Assembly (NCBI GenBank): GCA_964568675.1 | Contig: CAZMQV010000006.1 | Coordinates: 1-64,000, forward strand | Reading direction: 5' to 3' | DNA: 64,000 nt | Source: UPXZ01 sp964568675 | Lineage (GTDB): Bacteria; Bacteroidota; Bacteroidia; Bacteroidales; Paludibacteraceae | Shown here: positions 8,604 through 16,682 of the stretch, in pieces | Layout of the letters: every line of letters starts with the position of its first letter | Position numbering within the stretch: position 1 is the first letter of the stretch | Translations under genes and position numbers: made by a program | The notes under the pieces: generated by a model | What the model saw: the letters and a program-made list of their open reading frames with translations, nothing else | Databases searched by the model: none | Told to the model about the DNA's origin: nothing

Positions 8604-9299
8604 ATGCAAAAAATAAAAGTATTGCTCGTTGATGACGACACCATTCTTGGTAATGAAGTATGTGGGGAACTTAACGAAAGAGGTTTCGAAACCATCTATC
8701 TGAGTGCCGTGTACGGCGTATCGGAAGCTATCAGTCGGTTTAAGCCCGATGTGCTTGTATTTGATGTGGAAATAGGTGCAGAAAACGGAATACAAGTTGC
8801 TCTCGACCTGTTCAAAGGCAATCCATCGCTACCCATTATATTTATTTCGTCGCATCACGAAGTGGAAATGAAAGAAGCCGGACTCTCAGCCGGAGCTGTA
8901 GCTTATTTAGACAAACCCTTTTCTATTAAACTGTTAGTTGCCCATATCGACCGTTTTGTGCGTATGATCAAATGTAATGCCGAAACCTATTCTAATTTAA
9001 TGTCCTTTGGTTCTACACAGTTAGACACCAAAAACAGAGCGTTGATTTTTAACGACAGTTCTATTGTTGATTTACGCCCGATGGAGTTTGTCATTCTCAA
9101 GGAACTTGTATCGCATGTAAACGAGATTGTATTGAGAGATGAAATGTATGTGGCTATTTGGAAAAAAGATACGGCTAATTACAACGAGCAGAGTTTGAAT
9201 AACTACATCCGCCGACTGCGGAATATTCTTGAATCGGATAAAGAGGTGGAGATTTCACTGCAACGGGGAATAGGGTATAAACTGAAAGTGGAAGCATAA
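8604..9299 (+). CDS. OmpR-family response regulator
   Basis: A 231-residue two-component regulator. The receiver domain (1-120) has the acidic pocket LLVDDD (Asp10-12), phospho-acceptor Asp54 in LVFDVEIG and the conserved lysine in YLDKPFS. The C-terminal winged helix (about 135-228) has DLRPMEFVILKELV and NNYIRRLRNIL, and ends in GIGYKL. It follows the kinase by 27 nt and was surely its partner. The regulator reads intact although the kinase is damaged, so it may now respond to other donors or be orphaned. Confidence 0.9.
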   Translation: MQKIKVLLVDDDTILGNEVCGELNERGFETIYLSAVYGVSEAISRFKPDVLVFDVEIGAENGIQVALDLFKGNPSLPIIFISSHHEVEMKEAGLSAGAVAYLDKPFSIKLLVAHIDRFVRMIKCNAETYSNLMSFGSTQLDTKNRALIFNDSSIVDLRPMEFVILKELVSHVNEIVLRDEMYVAIWKKDTANYNEQSLNNYIRRLRNILESDKEVEISLQRGIGYKLKVEA

Positions 9300-9330
9300 A
9301 ATCTGTTTTATCTTCTTACTGTTGGGTATT

Positions 9331-9365
9331 ATCAAAGGCAAAGGATCTTCTTCTTTGCCTTTGAT
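9331..9365 (+). terminator. Terminator-like hairpin after the response regulator
   Basis: A perfect 13-bp stem ATCAAAGGCAAAG (9331-9343)/CTTTGCCTTTGAT (9353-9365) with a 9-nt loop lies 31 nt after the stop. The T tract is poor, so termination strength is uncertain. Confidence 0.65.
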
Positions 9366-9463
9366 TGTTCATAATTGGAGAAAATAGGATATCCCGTTAG
9401 GGTACTCTATGAAACAACCCAAATCCAAAAATGACAAACATTGGGACAAACCGGTTTAAATTT

Positions 9464-9512
9464 ACTGAAAAAAGCATCTCAATTCAGCGAACTTTTTCAG
9501 TGAATTGAGTGC
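9464..9512 (+). other. Interleaved inverted repeats (alternative hairpins or pseudoknot)
   Basis: In the 411-nt gap before the salvage cluster, ACTGAAAAA (9464-9472) can pair with TTTTTCAGT (9493-9501), and CTCAATTCA (9478-9486) with TGAATTGAG (9501-9509). The order A-B-A'-B' means the two stems exclude each other or form a pseudoknot. No gene is seen in the rest of 9366-9693. Confidence 0.35.
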
Positions 9513-9693
9513 TAAAAAACGTTTATTGTCAATTTGAATCCTTTTTAAAATTATTAACGGCAAAAAGTAATTTCAAAGTGAATTTAGAATCTAAAAGTAA
9601 AAAGCGCCCTAAGTGATTGAGAATACAAGTTAAAATAGCAAAACCGAAACGAAATATTTTTATTATTTTATTCATAATCAGGATTTATTGAGC

Positions 9694-9701
9694 TATTTTT
9701 G
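9694..9701 (+). promoter_or_regulatory. Possible promoter of the salvage cluster
   Basis: TATTTTTG fits TAnnTTTG and is the only match on this strand in the gap. It ends just 9 nt before the ATG at 9711, so the mRNA would be leaderless or nearly so. No TTG is found 20 bp upstream. Confidence 0.3.
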
Positions 9702-9710
9702 CTTCTACTT

Positions 9711-10883
9711 ATGAGAAACACTGTTTTACTTCTTCTGTTTTTGTTGATATGTATCGTTTTTTCGACGAATGCAAGTCAAGTGGAGCCAATTGTAGGAGCT
9801 GCGCAAACCAAAGAATATTTACCGCTTTTGAAAAATCAACGCATCGCGGTATTTTCGAATCACACCGGCATGGTGGGCGATAAGCATACGCTCGATATCC
9901 TTATCGATAAGCGTGTGAATGTAACTGCGATTTTCTCGCCCGAGCATGGATTTCGTGGTACTGCCGATGCCGGAGAACATGTATCCAACTCCATTGATGA
10001 AGCAAGCGGTGTGCCTATTCTCTCGCTCTACGATGGTGATTCCGGCAAGCCTTCCGACGAGTCGATGAATCGCTTCGATTTGCTCCTTGTAGATATTCAG
10101 GATGTCGGGTTGCGTTATTATACTTACTACATCTCTATGGCGCGGCTGATGGAAGCTTGTGCCGAACGGGGTAAAAGGGTGGTAATTCTTGATAGACCAA
10201 ACCCGAATGGATTTTATGTGGATGGGCCAATTCTCGATATGAAACACAAATCGGGTGTGGGCTGGCTTCCTATACCGGTAGTTCATGGCATGACTTTGGG
10301 CGAGCTTGCGCTGATGATTAATGGCGAAGCTTGGTTGCCAAGTGGCATGAAGTGTGAGGTAACGGTGATAAAATGCAAAAACTATACGCATCAAACCCGC
10401 TATAATTTGCCCGTAGCGCCATCGCCCAATTTGCCGAATATGAAATCGATTTATCTGTATGCGTCCACTTGCTTTTTTGAAGCTACTCCCGTTAGTTTAG
10501 GTAGAGGCACCGACAAGCCTTTTCAGGTTTACGGTCATCCGAATATGAAAGGGTATGGCTTTAGCTTTACTCCTCGAAGCATAGCGGGTGCAAAAAATCC
10601 GCCTCAATTAGATAGGATTTGTTTTGGTGTCGATTTGACTAATGTTTCCGATGAAGAAATTGTTGCAAAAGGAGTTGATTTGACTTATTTGATTGATGCT
10701 TATCGGAATATGAATCTGGACGATCACTTTTTCCGTCCATTTTTCGAGAAGTTAATTGGGGTGGATTATGTTCGCCGGATGATAAAAGAAGGCAAGTCGG
10801 CAGCTGAAATTAAAGCAATGTGGCGTGAAGATGTCGTTAAGTTCAGCATCCAACGAAAACCGTATCTTTTGTACGAAGAATAA
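9711..10883 (+). CDS. namZ: GH171 exo-beta-N-acetylmuramidase, canonical form (NamZ-like, DUF1343)
   Basis: A 390-residue DUF1343 protein, the family founded by NamZ, which removes MurNAc from the non-reducing end of peptidoglycan fragments. I start at ATG 9711, which gives a clean signal peptide (about 1-21, ending STNAS), rather than at the TTG 12 nt upstream. Family motifs in order: FSPEHGFRG, LLVDIQDVGLRYYTY, DRPNPNG, VHGMTLGELA, APSPNLPN and SLGRGTDKPF. It is the first gene of the one-strand salvage run and is followed after 48 nt by a symporter gene. It differs from the second copy (18004-19245) in keeping the PSPN and GRGT motifs. Confidence 0.88.
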   Translation: MRNTVLLLLFLLICIVFSTNASQVEPIVGAAQTKEYLPLLKNQRIAVFSNHTGMVGDKHTLDILIDKRVNVTAIFSPEHGFRGTADAGEHVSNSIDEASGVPILSLYDGDSGKPSDESMNRFDLLLVDIQDVGLRYYTYYISMARLMEACAERGKRVVILDRPNPNGFYVDGPILDMKHKSGVGWLPIPVVHGMTLGELALMINGEAWLPSGMKCEVTVIKCKNYTHQTRYNLPVAPSPNLPNMKSIYLYASTCFFEATPVSLGRGTDKPFQVYGHPNMKGYGFSFTPRSIAGAKNPPQLDRICFGVDLTNVSDEEIVAKGVDLTYLIDAYRNMNLDDHFFRPFFEKLIGVDYVRRMIKEGKSAAEIKAMWREDVVKFSIQRKPYLLYEE

Positions 10884-10930
10884 TTTTTATTTATAAATAG
10901 CAAGTAATCAACTACAAGAATAGCACACAA

Positions 10931-12385
10931 ATGTTACCTTCAACAGTCATTGTCATTATTATAGCCTATTTTGCCGTTTTATTTTCGTTAGCCCACATCA
11001 CCGGGCGAAAGGCGGATAGCGCCGGTTTTTTTATCGGCAACCGTAAATCAAAATGGTATATGGTAGCTTTCGCAATGATAGGTTCCACCATTTCGGGGGT
11101 TACGTTTATGTCGGTTCCCGGCATGGTCGATCCTAAGGGATTTTCGTATATGCAGATGATTCTTGGTTTCTTCGTGGGGCAACTTATCATTGCTTTTGTG
11201 TTGATACCTCTTTTTTACAAACACAAGCTTTTTTCCATTTACGAATACCTCGACAAGCGCTTTGGAGTGCGCAGCTACAAGACCGGCGCGTGGTTTTTTT
11301 TTATATCCAAAATGCTTGGCGCGTCAGTGCGCCTGTTTCTGGTTTGTCTTTTCTTACAAATGTTGGTTTTTGAACCGCTCAATCTTCCATTTTTACTCAA
11401 TGTTATCGTTACGGTGGCGTTGGTGTGGCTCTACACGCGGCAAGGAGGTGTGAAAACCTTGATTTGGACTGATTCTCTGAAAACCTTCACATTAATCACG
11501 TCGGTAGTTCTTACCATCTATTTCATTGCTAAAAGCATGAACCTGGATATGAGTTCAATGATAACGACTATCCGCTCAAGTGAATTGTCCAGAACTTTCT
11601 TCTTCGACAATCCAAAGGAAGGCACTTTCTTTTGGAAGCAATTTCTGGCAGGTATCTTCACCATGATTGCCACTACAGGGCTTGATCAGGATTTTATGCA
11701 ACGCAATTTGAGTTGCACCAATCCGCGCGACTCCCAAAAAAATATTATAACCAGTGGACTTGTCCAATTGCTTATCAATTTGCTTTTCCTTATGCTCGGT
11801 GTGCTCCTCTATACATTTGCCGACCGTCAAGGCATCGCCCACCCCGAGCAAAGCGATAAACTCTTCGCACTTATTGCAACGGGTGGTTATCTGCCCTATT
11901 TTGTTGGGGTTTTGTTTATTATAGGGCTGATATCGTCGGCATACGCGGCTGCCGGTTCGGCGCTGACTGCGCTCACCACCTCATTTACAGTAGATGTAAT
12001 GGGTATTAATGACAAAACCGAAAATCAAGTATCAAAACTTCGAAAAAATGTGCATATCGGCATGGCGCTGGTGATGGGCTTGGTGATTTTTATTTTCGAA
12101 GCATTAAACAATACGAGTGTGATTGACGCGGTGTATATACTTGCAAGTTACACCTATGGCCCGATTTTGGGATTATTTGCTTTTGGAATAATTTCGAAAA
12201 AAAGACTTTACGATAAATGGGTACCTGTTGTAGCAATTTTAGCGCCTGTGCTCTGTTACTTTATTCAAAAAATCACTTTCACGCTGTGGGATTATCAATT
12301 CAGTTATGCGCTAATCGTTGTTAATGGTGCGATTACTTATTTGGGAATGTGGATTTTGTCAATTATTCATAATGATAAAAAATAA
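10931..12385 (+). CDS. Sodium:solute symporter (SSS family)
   Basis: A 484-residue inner-membrane protein with about 13 hydrophobic helices and SSS hallmarks: an N-terminal helix, then DSAGFFIGNRKSKWYMVAFAM, GSTISGVTFMSVPG, and AYAAAGSALTALTTSF in the later helices. SSS carriers use the Na+ gradient to import sugars, sialic acid, amino acids or vitamins. Its place between an exo-muramidase gene and MurNAc-catabolic genes suggests an amino-sugar or muropeptide substrate; this is inference. It would be a second candidate importer besides the MurT-like protein at 22134-23297. The next gene starts 5 nt after its stop. Confidence 0.88.
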   Translation: MLPSTVIVIIIAYFAVLFSLAHITGRKADSAGFFIGNRKSKWYMVAFAMIGSTISGVTFMSVPGMVDPKGFSYMQMILGFFVGQLIIAFVLIPLFYKHKLFSIYEYLDKRFGVRSYKTGAWFFFISKMLGASVRLFLVCLFLQMLVFEPLNLPFLLNVIVTVALVWLYTRQGGVKTLIWTDSLKTFTLITSVVLTIYFIAKSMNLDMSSMITTIRSSELSRTFFFDNPKEGTFFWKQFLAGIFTMIATTGLDQDFMQRNLSCTNPRDSQKNIITSGLVQLLINLLFLMLGVLLYTFADRQGIAHPEQSDKLFALIATGGYLPYFVGVLFIIGLISSAYAAAGSALTALTTSFTVDVMGINDKTENQVSKLRKNVHIGMALVMGLVIFIFEALNNTSVIDAVYILASYTYGPILGLFAFGIISKKRLYDKWVPVVAILAPVLCYFIQKITFTLWDYQFSYALIVVNGAITYLGMWILSIIHNDKK

Positions 12386-12389
12386 TACG

Positions 12390-14240
12390 ATGAACTTACG
12401 ACAATTTTTCATAGTAATTTCTCTTTTATTTCTTAGTCTCCATACTGTTTTGGGTGTTGAGCCGTTTCGGTTCGCGCTACTCACGGATATTCATATTTCT
12501 GACAAAAACTCCATAGAAGACCTGAATAACTCGGTGAATCAAATAAATGATACAAAAAATATAGACTTTGTGCTGGTAACGGGCGATATCACCGAAACCG
12601 GCGATCGGAAATCGTTGGAGATAGCAAAATCGATTTTGGATAGATTGACTGTGAAATACTATGCCATTCCCGGAAATCACGAAACCAAATGGTCGCCCTC
12701 AGGCTGTACTGATTTCGGACGAGTTTTTGGGAGCGAGCGTTTCCGATTCGAACACAAAGGAGTAAGTTTCCTTGGTTTCAACACCGGCCCTATTATGCGT
12801 ATGGCAGATGGTCATGTAGCTTCGCAGGACATTGAGTGGCTTAAATCGCTAACCCGGTCAATTCCCAAAGACGAACCAATGATAATCGCAACCCATTATC
12901 CGTTGCAATATGGCGATGTGGACAATTGGTATGAGGTAACCGATGTAGTAAGGAGCAACAATGTTCGGCTATTTGTGGGTGGACATTATCACCGAAACGC
13001 GATTTTCAGCTACGATGGCATACCAGGATTAATTAACCGCTCCAATCTTCGTGCAAAAGAGCCTGTGGGTGGCTACACCTTGTATGATATTTCGCCCGAT
13101 AGCATTAAAGTTTTTGAACAAACCATTGGTGGTGAACCGAAAATGTGGGCTGCCCTTTCGATGACCGAGAAGTATTTTGAAGAGCAAGGAAGCTCCACGA
13201 AATATCCTGATATGTCGGTAAACAAAGCTTACGCGAATGTGAATGAAAAATGGTTGATAAAGAATGGAGCGAGCATCTACAGTTCGCCTGTCGTTTGGCG
13301 GGGCAGGGTTTATGTTGCCGACGATTTGGGGATGCTTCACTGTATTAGCCTGAAAACCGGAAAGCATCTGTGGAAATTTGCAAGTGCGAACCGCATATTG
13401 AGTACGCCCGCCGTGGCGGATGGTGTCGTAGTCTTTGGGTCGAGCGATATGAGTATTTATGGTGTAAATGCCTTGTCCGGTAAAATGATTTGGCAGACAA
13501 CGACTTCCGCACCGGTGCTTGGAGCTGTAAGCATTGAAAGCGGAGTGGCTTATATCGGAGGAAGCGACAGCTGTTTCCGTGCAATTGATATTCAATCCGG
13601 GAAGACAAAGTGGACGTTTTGTGGTTTGAAAAATTATGTGGAAACCAAACCCTTGATACTGGCTAATCAGGTGATTTTTGGCGCATGGGATAATTATCTT
13701 TATGCACTGGATAAAAACTCGGGTATTGAGAATTGGCGTTGGAGAAATGGCAAAACTAGTAGTCATTATTCGCCGGCAGCAGTATGGCCCGTAGCAAGCA
13801 ACGATAAAGTCTTTGTTGTGGATCCCGAACGTGCGATGACAGCCATCGACCTGCATTCCGGCAAAGAAGTCTGGAGGACAATGGCTTCTCAAGTTCGCGA
13901 AAGTATTGGTATGTCCAACGATGGAACTCGTGTTTATGCCAAAACAATGCAGGACAGTGTCGTATGTTATTCAGCCTTAGGTAATATCCCCAAACACGTA
14001 TGGGCTGCAAACGTAGCTTATGGCTATGAACACAACCCCTCGATGTTAATAGAAAAAGACAACATCGTGTTCGGTAGTACTAAAAATGGTCTTATTTTCG
14101 CTCTTAAGGCTTCGAATGGGGAGTTGCTCTGGAAATACAAGATTGGCAATTCGCTCGTGAACACCGTGTTGCCTCTTGATGGCAAACAATTACTTTTCAC
14201 TTCCGTTGGCGGAGAAATAGGATTGCTAAAATTTAAATAA
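12390..14240 (+). CDS. Metallophosphoesterase fused to a PQQ-like beta-propeller
   Basis: A 616-residue exported protein. The start at ATG 12390 follows the symporter stop by 5 nt and gives a signal peptide (MNLRQFFIVISLLFLSLHTV...); upstream in-frame starts would overlap the symporter. The N-terminal calcineurin-like domain (about 25-260) shows the metal ligands DIH, VTGDITE, GNHE, THYP and GGHYH. The rear half (about 300-616) has repeated PQQ-type blades such as GRVYVADDLGMLHCISLKTGKHLW and LYALDKNSGIENWRW. The substrate is unknown. In this cluster a periplasmic phosphoester or lipid-linked glycan substrate is conceivable, but nothing in the sequence proves it. Confidence 0.88.
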   Translation: MNLRQFFIVISLLFLSLHTVLGVEPFRFALLTDIHISDKNSIEDLNNSVNQINDTKNIDFVLVTGDITETGDRKSLEIAKSILDRLTVKYYAIPGNHETKWSPSGCTDFGRVFGSERFRFEHKGVSFLGFNTGPIMRMADGHVASQDIEWLKSLTRSIPKDEPMIIATHYPLQYGDVDNWYEVTDVVRSNNVRLFVGGHYHRNAIFSYDGIPGLINRSNLRAKEPVGGYTLYDISPDSIKVFEQTIGGEPKMWAALSMTEKYFEEQGSSTKYPDMSVNKAYANVNEKWLIKNGASIYSSPVVWRGRVYVADDLGMLHCISLKTGKHLWKFASANRILSTPAVADGVVVFGSSDMSIYGVNALSGKMIWQTTTSAPVLGAVSIESGVAYIGGSDSCFRAIDIQSGKTKWTFCGLKNYVETKPLILANQVIFGAWDNYLYALDKNSGIENWRWRNGKTSSHYSPAAVWPVASNDKVFVVDPERAMTAIDLHSGKEVWRTMASQVRESIGMSNDGTRVYAKTMQDSVVCYSALGNIPKHVWAANVAYGYEHNPSMLIEKDNIVFGSTKNGLIFALKASNGELLWKYKIGNSLVNTVLPLDGKQLLFTSVGGEIGLLKFK

Positions 14241-14276
14241 AAATATATATTCAAATAATAAAATAAGAAAGTTATC

Positions 14277-15731
14277 ATGAGAAGTATCAACTGCTTTATT
14301 CCCTTCGTCAGCAAGACACAAGTTCAAAACACCATCAACGGCTTAAAAAAGAGCGCGATGGTGGATAAAATATATCTGTTGGCAACGGATGAACCATTAG
14401 AGATGGTAGAAGGATGTGAATTTTTGAGAATAAGCTCGTTGAACACGAGCGATGCAATTCACGAAATTGCGAAACACGCTACAGCGCGATACACACTACT
14501 CTACACCAAGCACACAACGCTCGAATTGGGCTATTTTGCTATTGAACGCATGACACAGATTGCCGCAGACTCGAATGCGGGAATGGTATATGCGGATCAT
14601 TACCAAATTGAAGCTGATAAAAAAACAAATGCGCCGGTGATTGATTACCAATTAGGTAGTCTTCGCGATGACTTTAATTTTGGTTCCGTAATCTTGTTCG
14701 ATTCTTCGGCTTTTGTCGATGCTGCTTCGCGAATGAATACGCAATATCTGTTTGCGGGGCTTTATGACTTGCGACTGAAGCTTTCTCAAAAATATAATTT
14801 AGTGCATATCAACGAGTATCTTTATTCGGAAGTAGAGTTGGATAGTCGGAAAAGCGGAGAAAAACAGTTCGACTATGTTGACCCGAAAAACCGCGACGTT
14901 CAGATAGAAATGGAACAAGCTTGCACCGAGCATCTGAAAGAGATTGGAGGATATCTATCTCCTGATTTCAAGAAAATCGAATTTTCGGAAAATAATTTTG
15001 AGTTTGAGGCTTCGGTGATAATTCCGGTACGAAACCGCATTAAAACAATCAAAGATGCGATCAGATCGGTATTGATGCAGAAAACTAACTTTAAGTTCAA
15101 CCTGATAATTATCGACAATCACTCCTCGGATGGCACCACGGAGGCTATTCGTGGTTTTAGCGATGATGATCGTTTGGTACATATCGTGCCCGATCGAAAC
15201 GATTTGGGAATTGGTGGATGCTGGAATGTGGGAGTGCATTCGTCGCAGTGCGGAAAATTTGCCGTACAGCTTGATAGCGACGATGTTTACAGTGATGAAA
15301 ATACGCTTCAAACGATGGTGGACGCCTTCTATGAGCAAAATTGCGCGATGGTGGTGGGTACCTATATGATGACAAACTTCGACATGGAGATGATTGCGCC
15401 CGGAATAATCGACCACAAAGAATGGACGCCCGAAAATGGACGAAACAACGCGCTTCGCATCAACGGATTGGGAGCACCACGTGCATTTTATACCCCTGTG
15501 CTTCGTCGGATTAATGTGCCAAATACAAGTTATGGCGAAGATTATGCACTTGGACTGCGTTTCTCACGCGAATATCAAATCGGAAGGGTTTATAATGTGG
15601 TGTACAATTGCCGCCGATGGGACGACAACTCCGACGCGTCGCTCGACATTGTGAAAATGAATGCCCACAATACCTACAAAGACCGAATCCGAACCTGGGA
15701 ATTACAAGCGAGGATTACGTTGAAAAAATAA
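14277..15731 (+). CDS. Family 2 glycosyltransferase with an extra N-terminal GT-like half
   Basis: A 484-residue protein without signal peptide or TM helix. The C-terminal half (about 240-470) is a GT-A fold: ASVIIPVRNR, LIIIDNHSSDGT and the DXD-type motif LDSDDVYSD, later GEDYALGLRFS. The N-terminal half (1-200) also begins like a GT-A domain (CFIPFVSKTQVQNTINGLKK, then MVYADHY) but lacks a clear DXD, so it may be a degenerate second unit. It is followed by DUF4922 after 6 nt. Acceptor and donor are unknown. Why a transferase sits in a breakdown cluster is an open question. Confidence 0.82.
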   Translation: MRSINCFIPFVSKTQVQNTINGLKKSAMVDKIYLLATDEPLEMVEGCEFLRISSLNTSDAIHEIAKHATARYTLLYTKHTTLELGYFAIERMTQIAADSNAGMVYADHYQIEADKKTNAPVIDYQLGSLRDDFNFGSVILFDSSAFVDAASRMNTQYLFAGLYDLRLKLSQKYNLVHINEYLYSEVELDSRKSGEKQFDYVDPKNRDVQIEMEQACTEHLKEIGGYLSPDFKKIEFSENNFEFEASVIIPVRNRIKTIKDAIRSVLMQKTNFKFNLIIIDNHSSDGTTEAIRGFSDDDRLVHIVPDRNDLGIGGCWNVGVHSSQCGKFAVQLDSDDVYSDENTLQTMVDAFYEQNCAMVVGTYMMTNFDMEMIAPGIIDHKEWTPENGRNNALRINGLGAPRAFYTPVLRRINVPNTSYGEDYALGLRFSREYQIGRVYNVVYNCRRWDDNSDASLDIVKMNAHNTYKDRIRTWELQARITLKK

Positions 15732-15737
15732 TTTTTT

Positions 15738-16682
15738 ATGAAAATGGTCAAAAACGTAAATACTGAAATTGAAATTCTCTTTGAAAGTCAACTTGCAGAA
15801 TGGGAAACAGCCAGAAACAATTACGAAGCGCTAAAGCAAGTAAAAATCAAAGAGTTGAATGTTGACGGTGCTGTGTTTCAAGTTCAGTTTAATCCGGCAC
15901 GCATCGTATCGTCAGCCGCAAAGGTCGATACCAAAAGCATTCAGGAGCGCCAATGTTTCCTTTGTGCAATCAACAGGCCATCGGTGCAAAAAAGTGTGAG
16001 ATTTGATGAAAACTACACAATTCTGATAAATCCATTTCCTATTTTCCCAAAACACTTTACCATTCCCGACAATTTGCACCAACTGCAATTGATTGCCGGG
16101 CGCTTTGGTGGGATGCTTGCGCTGGCTGAGGCTATGACTGAATATGTAATTTTCTACAATGGACCGAAATGCGGTGCGTCCGCTCCGGATCACATCCATT
16201 TTCAGGCTGGAAATAAAGGTTTTTTACCCTTGGAGGTTAATTGGCGCAAGTACATTACCGAAACATTGACAGAAAATACAGGTTCAAAGCTCTATTCGAT
16301 TGATTGTGCATTTCCTGCTTTGGTGATTGAAACGGATAATAAGAATGACGGGGAGATGTTATTTGAGAAAATATACAATGCGCTGAATATCAATGAAGGA
16401 GAACTTGAGCCGATGTTGAACATCCTCACTTGGTTCGAAAACGAGAAATGGATTGCTGTAATCATTCCTCGTGTGAAGCACCGTCCGGATTGCTTCTTCG
16501 CAACAGACGAAGAGAATATCCTGATAAGTCCGGCGTCAGTCGATTTGGGTGGAGTTTTTATCACACCTCTCCAAAAAGATTTTGAAAAAATCGAGGCAAA
16601 GGATATTGAGCATATTCTGCGTGAAGTATGTATGAGTCGCCATCAATTTGAGGAACTGACCAAAAGAATTATATACAAATGA
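15738..16682 (+). CDS. DUF4922 protein with HIT-type nucleotidyltransferase motif
   Basis: A 314-residue cytoplasmic protein. Residues 143-157 (PKCGASAPDHIHFQA) contain H-x-H-x-Q (His152, His154, Gln156), the core of GalT, Ap4A phosphorylase and GDP-L-galactose phosphorylase in the HIT superfamily. CFLC at 73-76 could bind zinc as in some of these. The likely chemistry is transfer or phosphorolysis of an NDP or NMP group, perhaps forming or splitting a nucleotide sugar. The stop overlaps the start of the next gene by 4 nt (ATGA), which implies translational coupling to the SpoIID-like protein. The substrate is not identified. Confidence 0.82.
   Translation: MKMVKNVNTEIEILFESQLAEWETARNNYEALKQVKIKELNVDGAVFQVQFNPARIVSSAAKVDTKSIQERQCFLCAINRPSVQKSVRFDENYTILINPFPIFPKHFTIPDNLHQLQLIAGRFGGMLALAEAMTEYVIFYNGPKCGASAPDHIHFQAGNKGFLPLEVNWRKYITETLTENTGSKLYSIDCAFPALVIETDNKNDGEMLFEKIYNALNINEGELEPMLNILTWFENEKWIAVIIPRVKHRPDCFFATDEENILISPASVDLGGVFITPLQKDFEKIEAKDIEHILREVCMSRHQFEELTKRIIYK

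Noticed and set aside
9699..9710. TTG start for the first NamZ-like protein
   Set aside because: It overlaps the promoter-like element; ATG 9711 gives a proper signal peptide.
12318..12389. Upstream start for the metallophosphoesterase
   Set aside because: It would overlap the symporter gene by more than 60 nt and bury the signal peptide; ATG 12390 gives a normal export signal.
15130..15416. ORFs on both strands inside the glycosyltransferase gene
   Set aside because: They are frames shadowing a well-conserved GT2 domain, with no family features.
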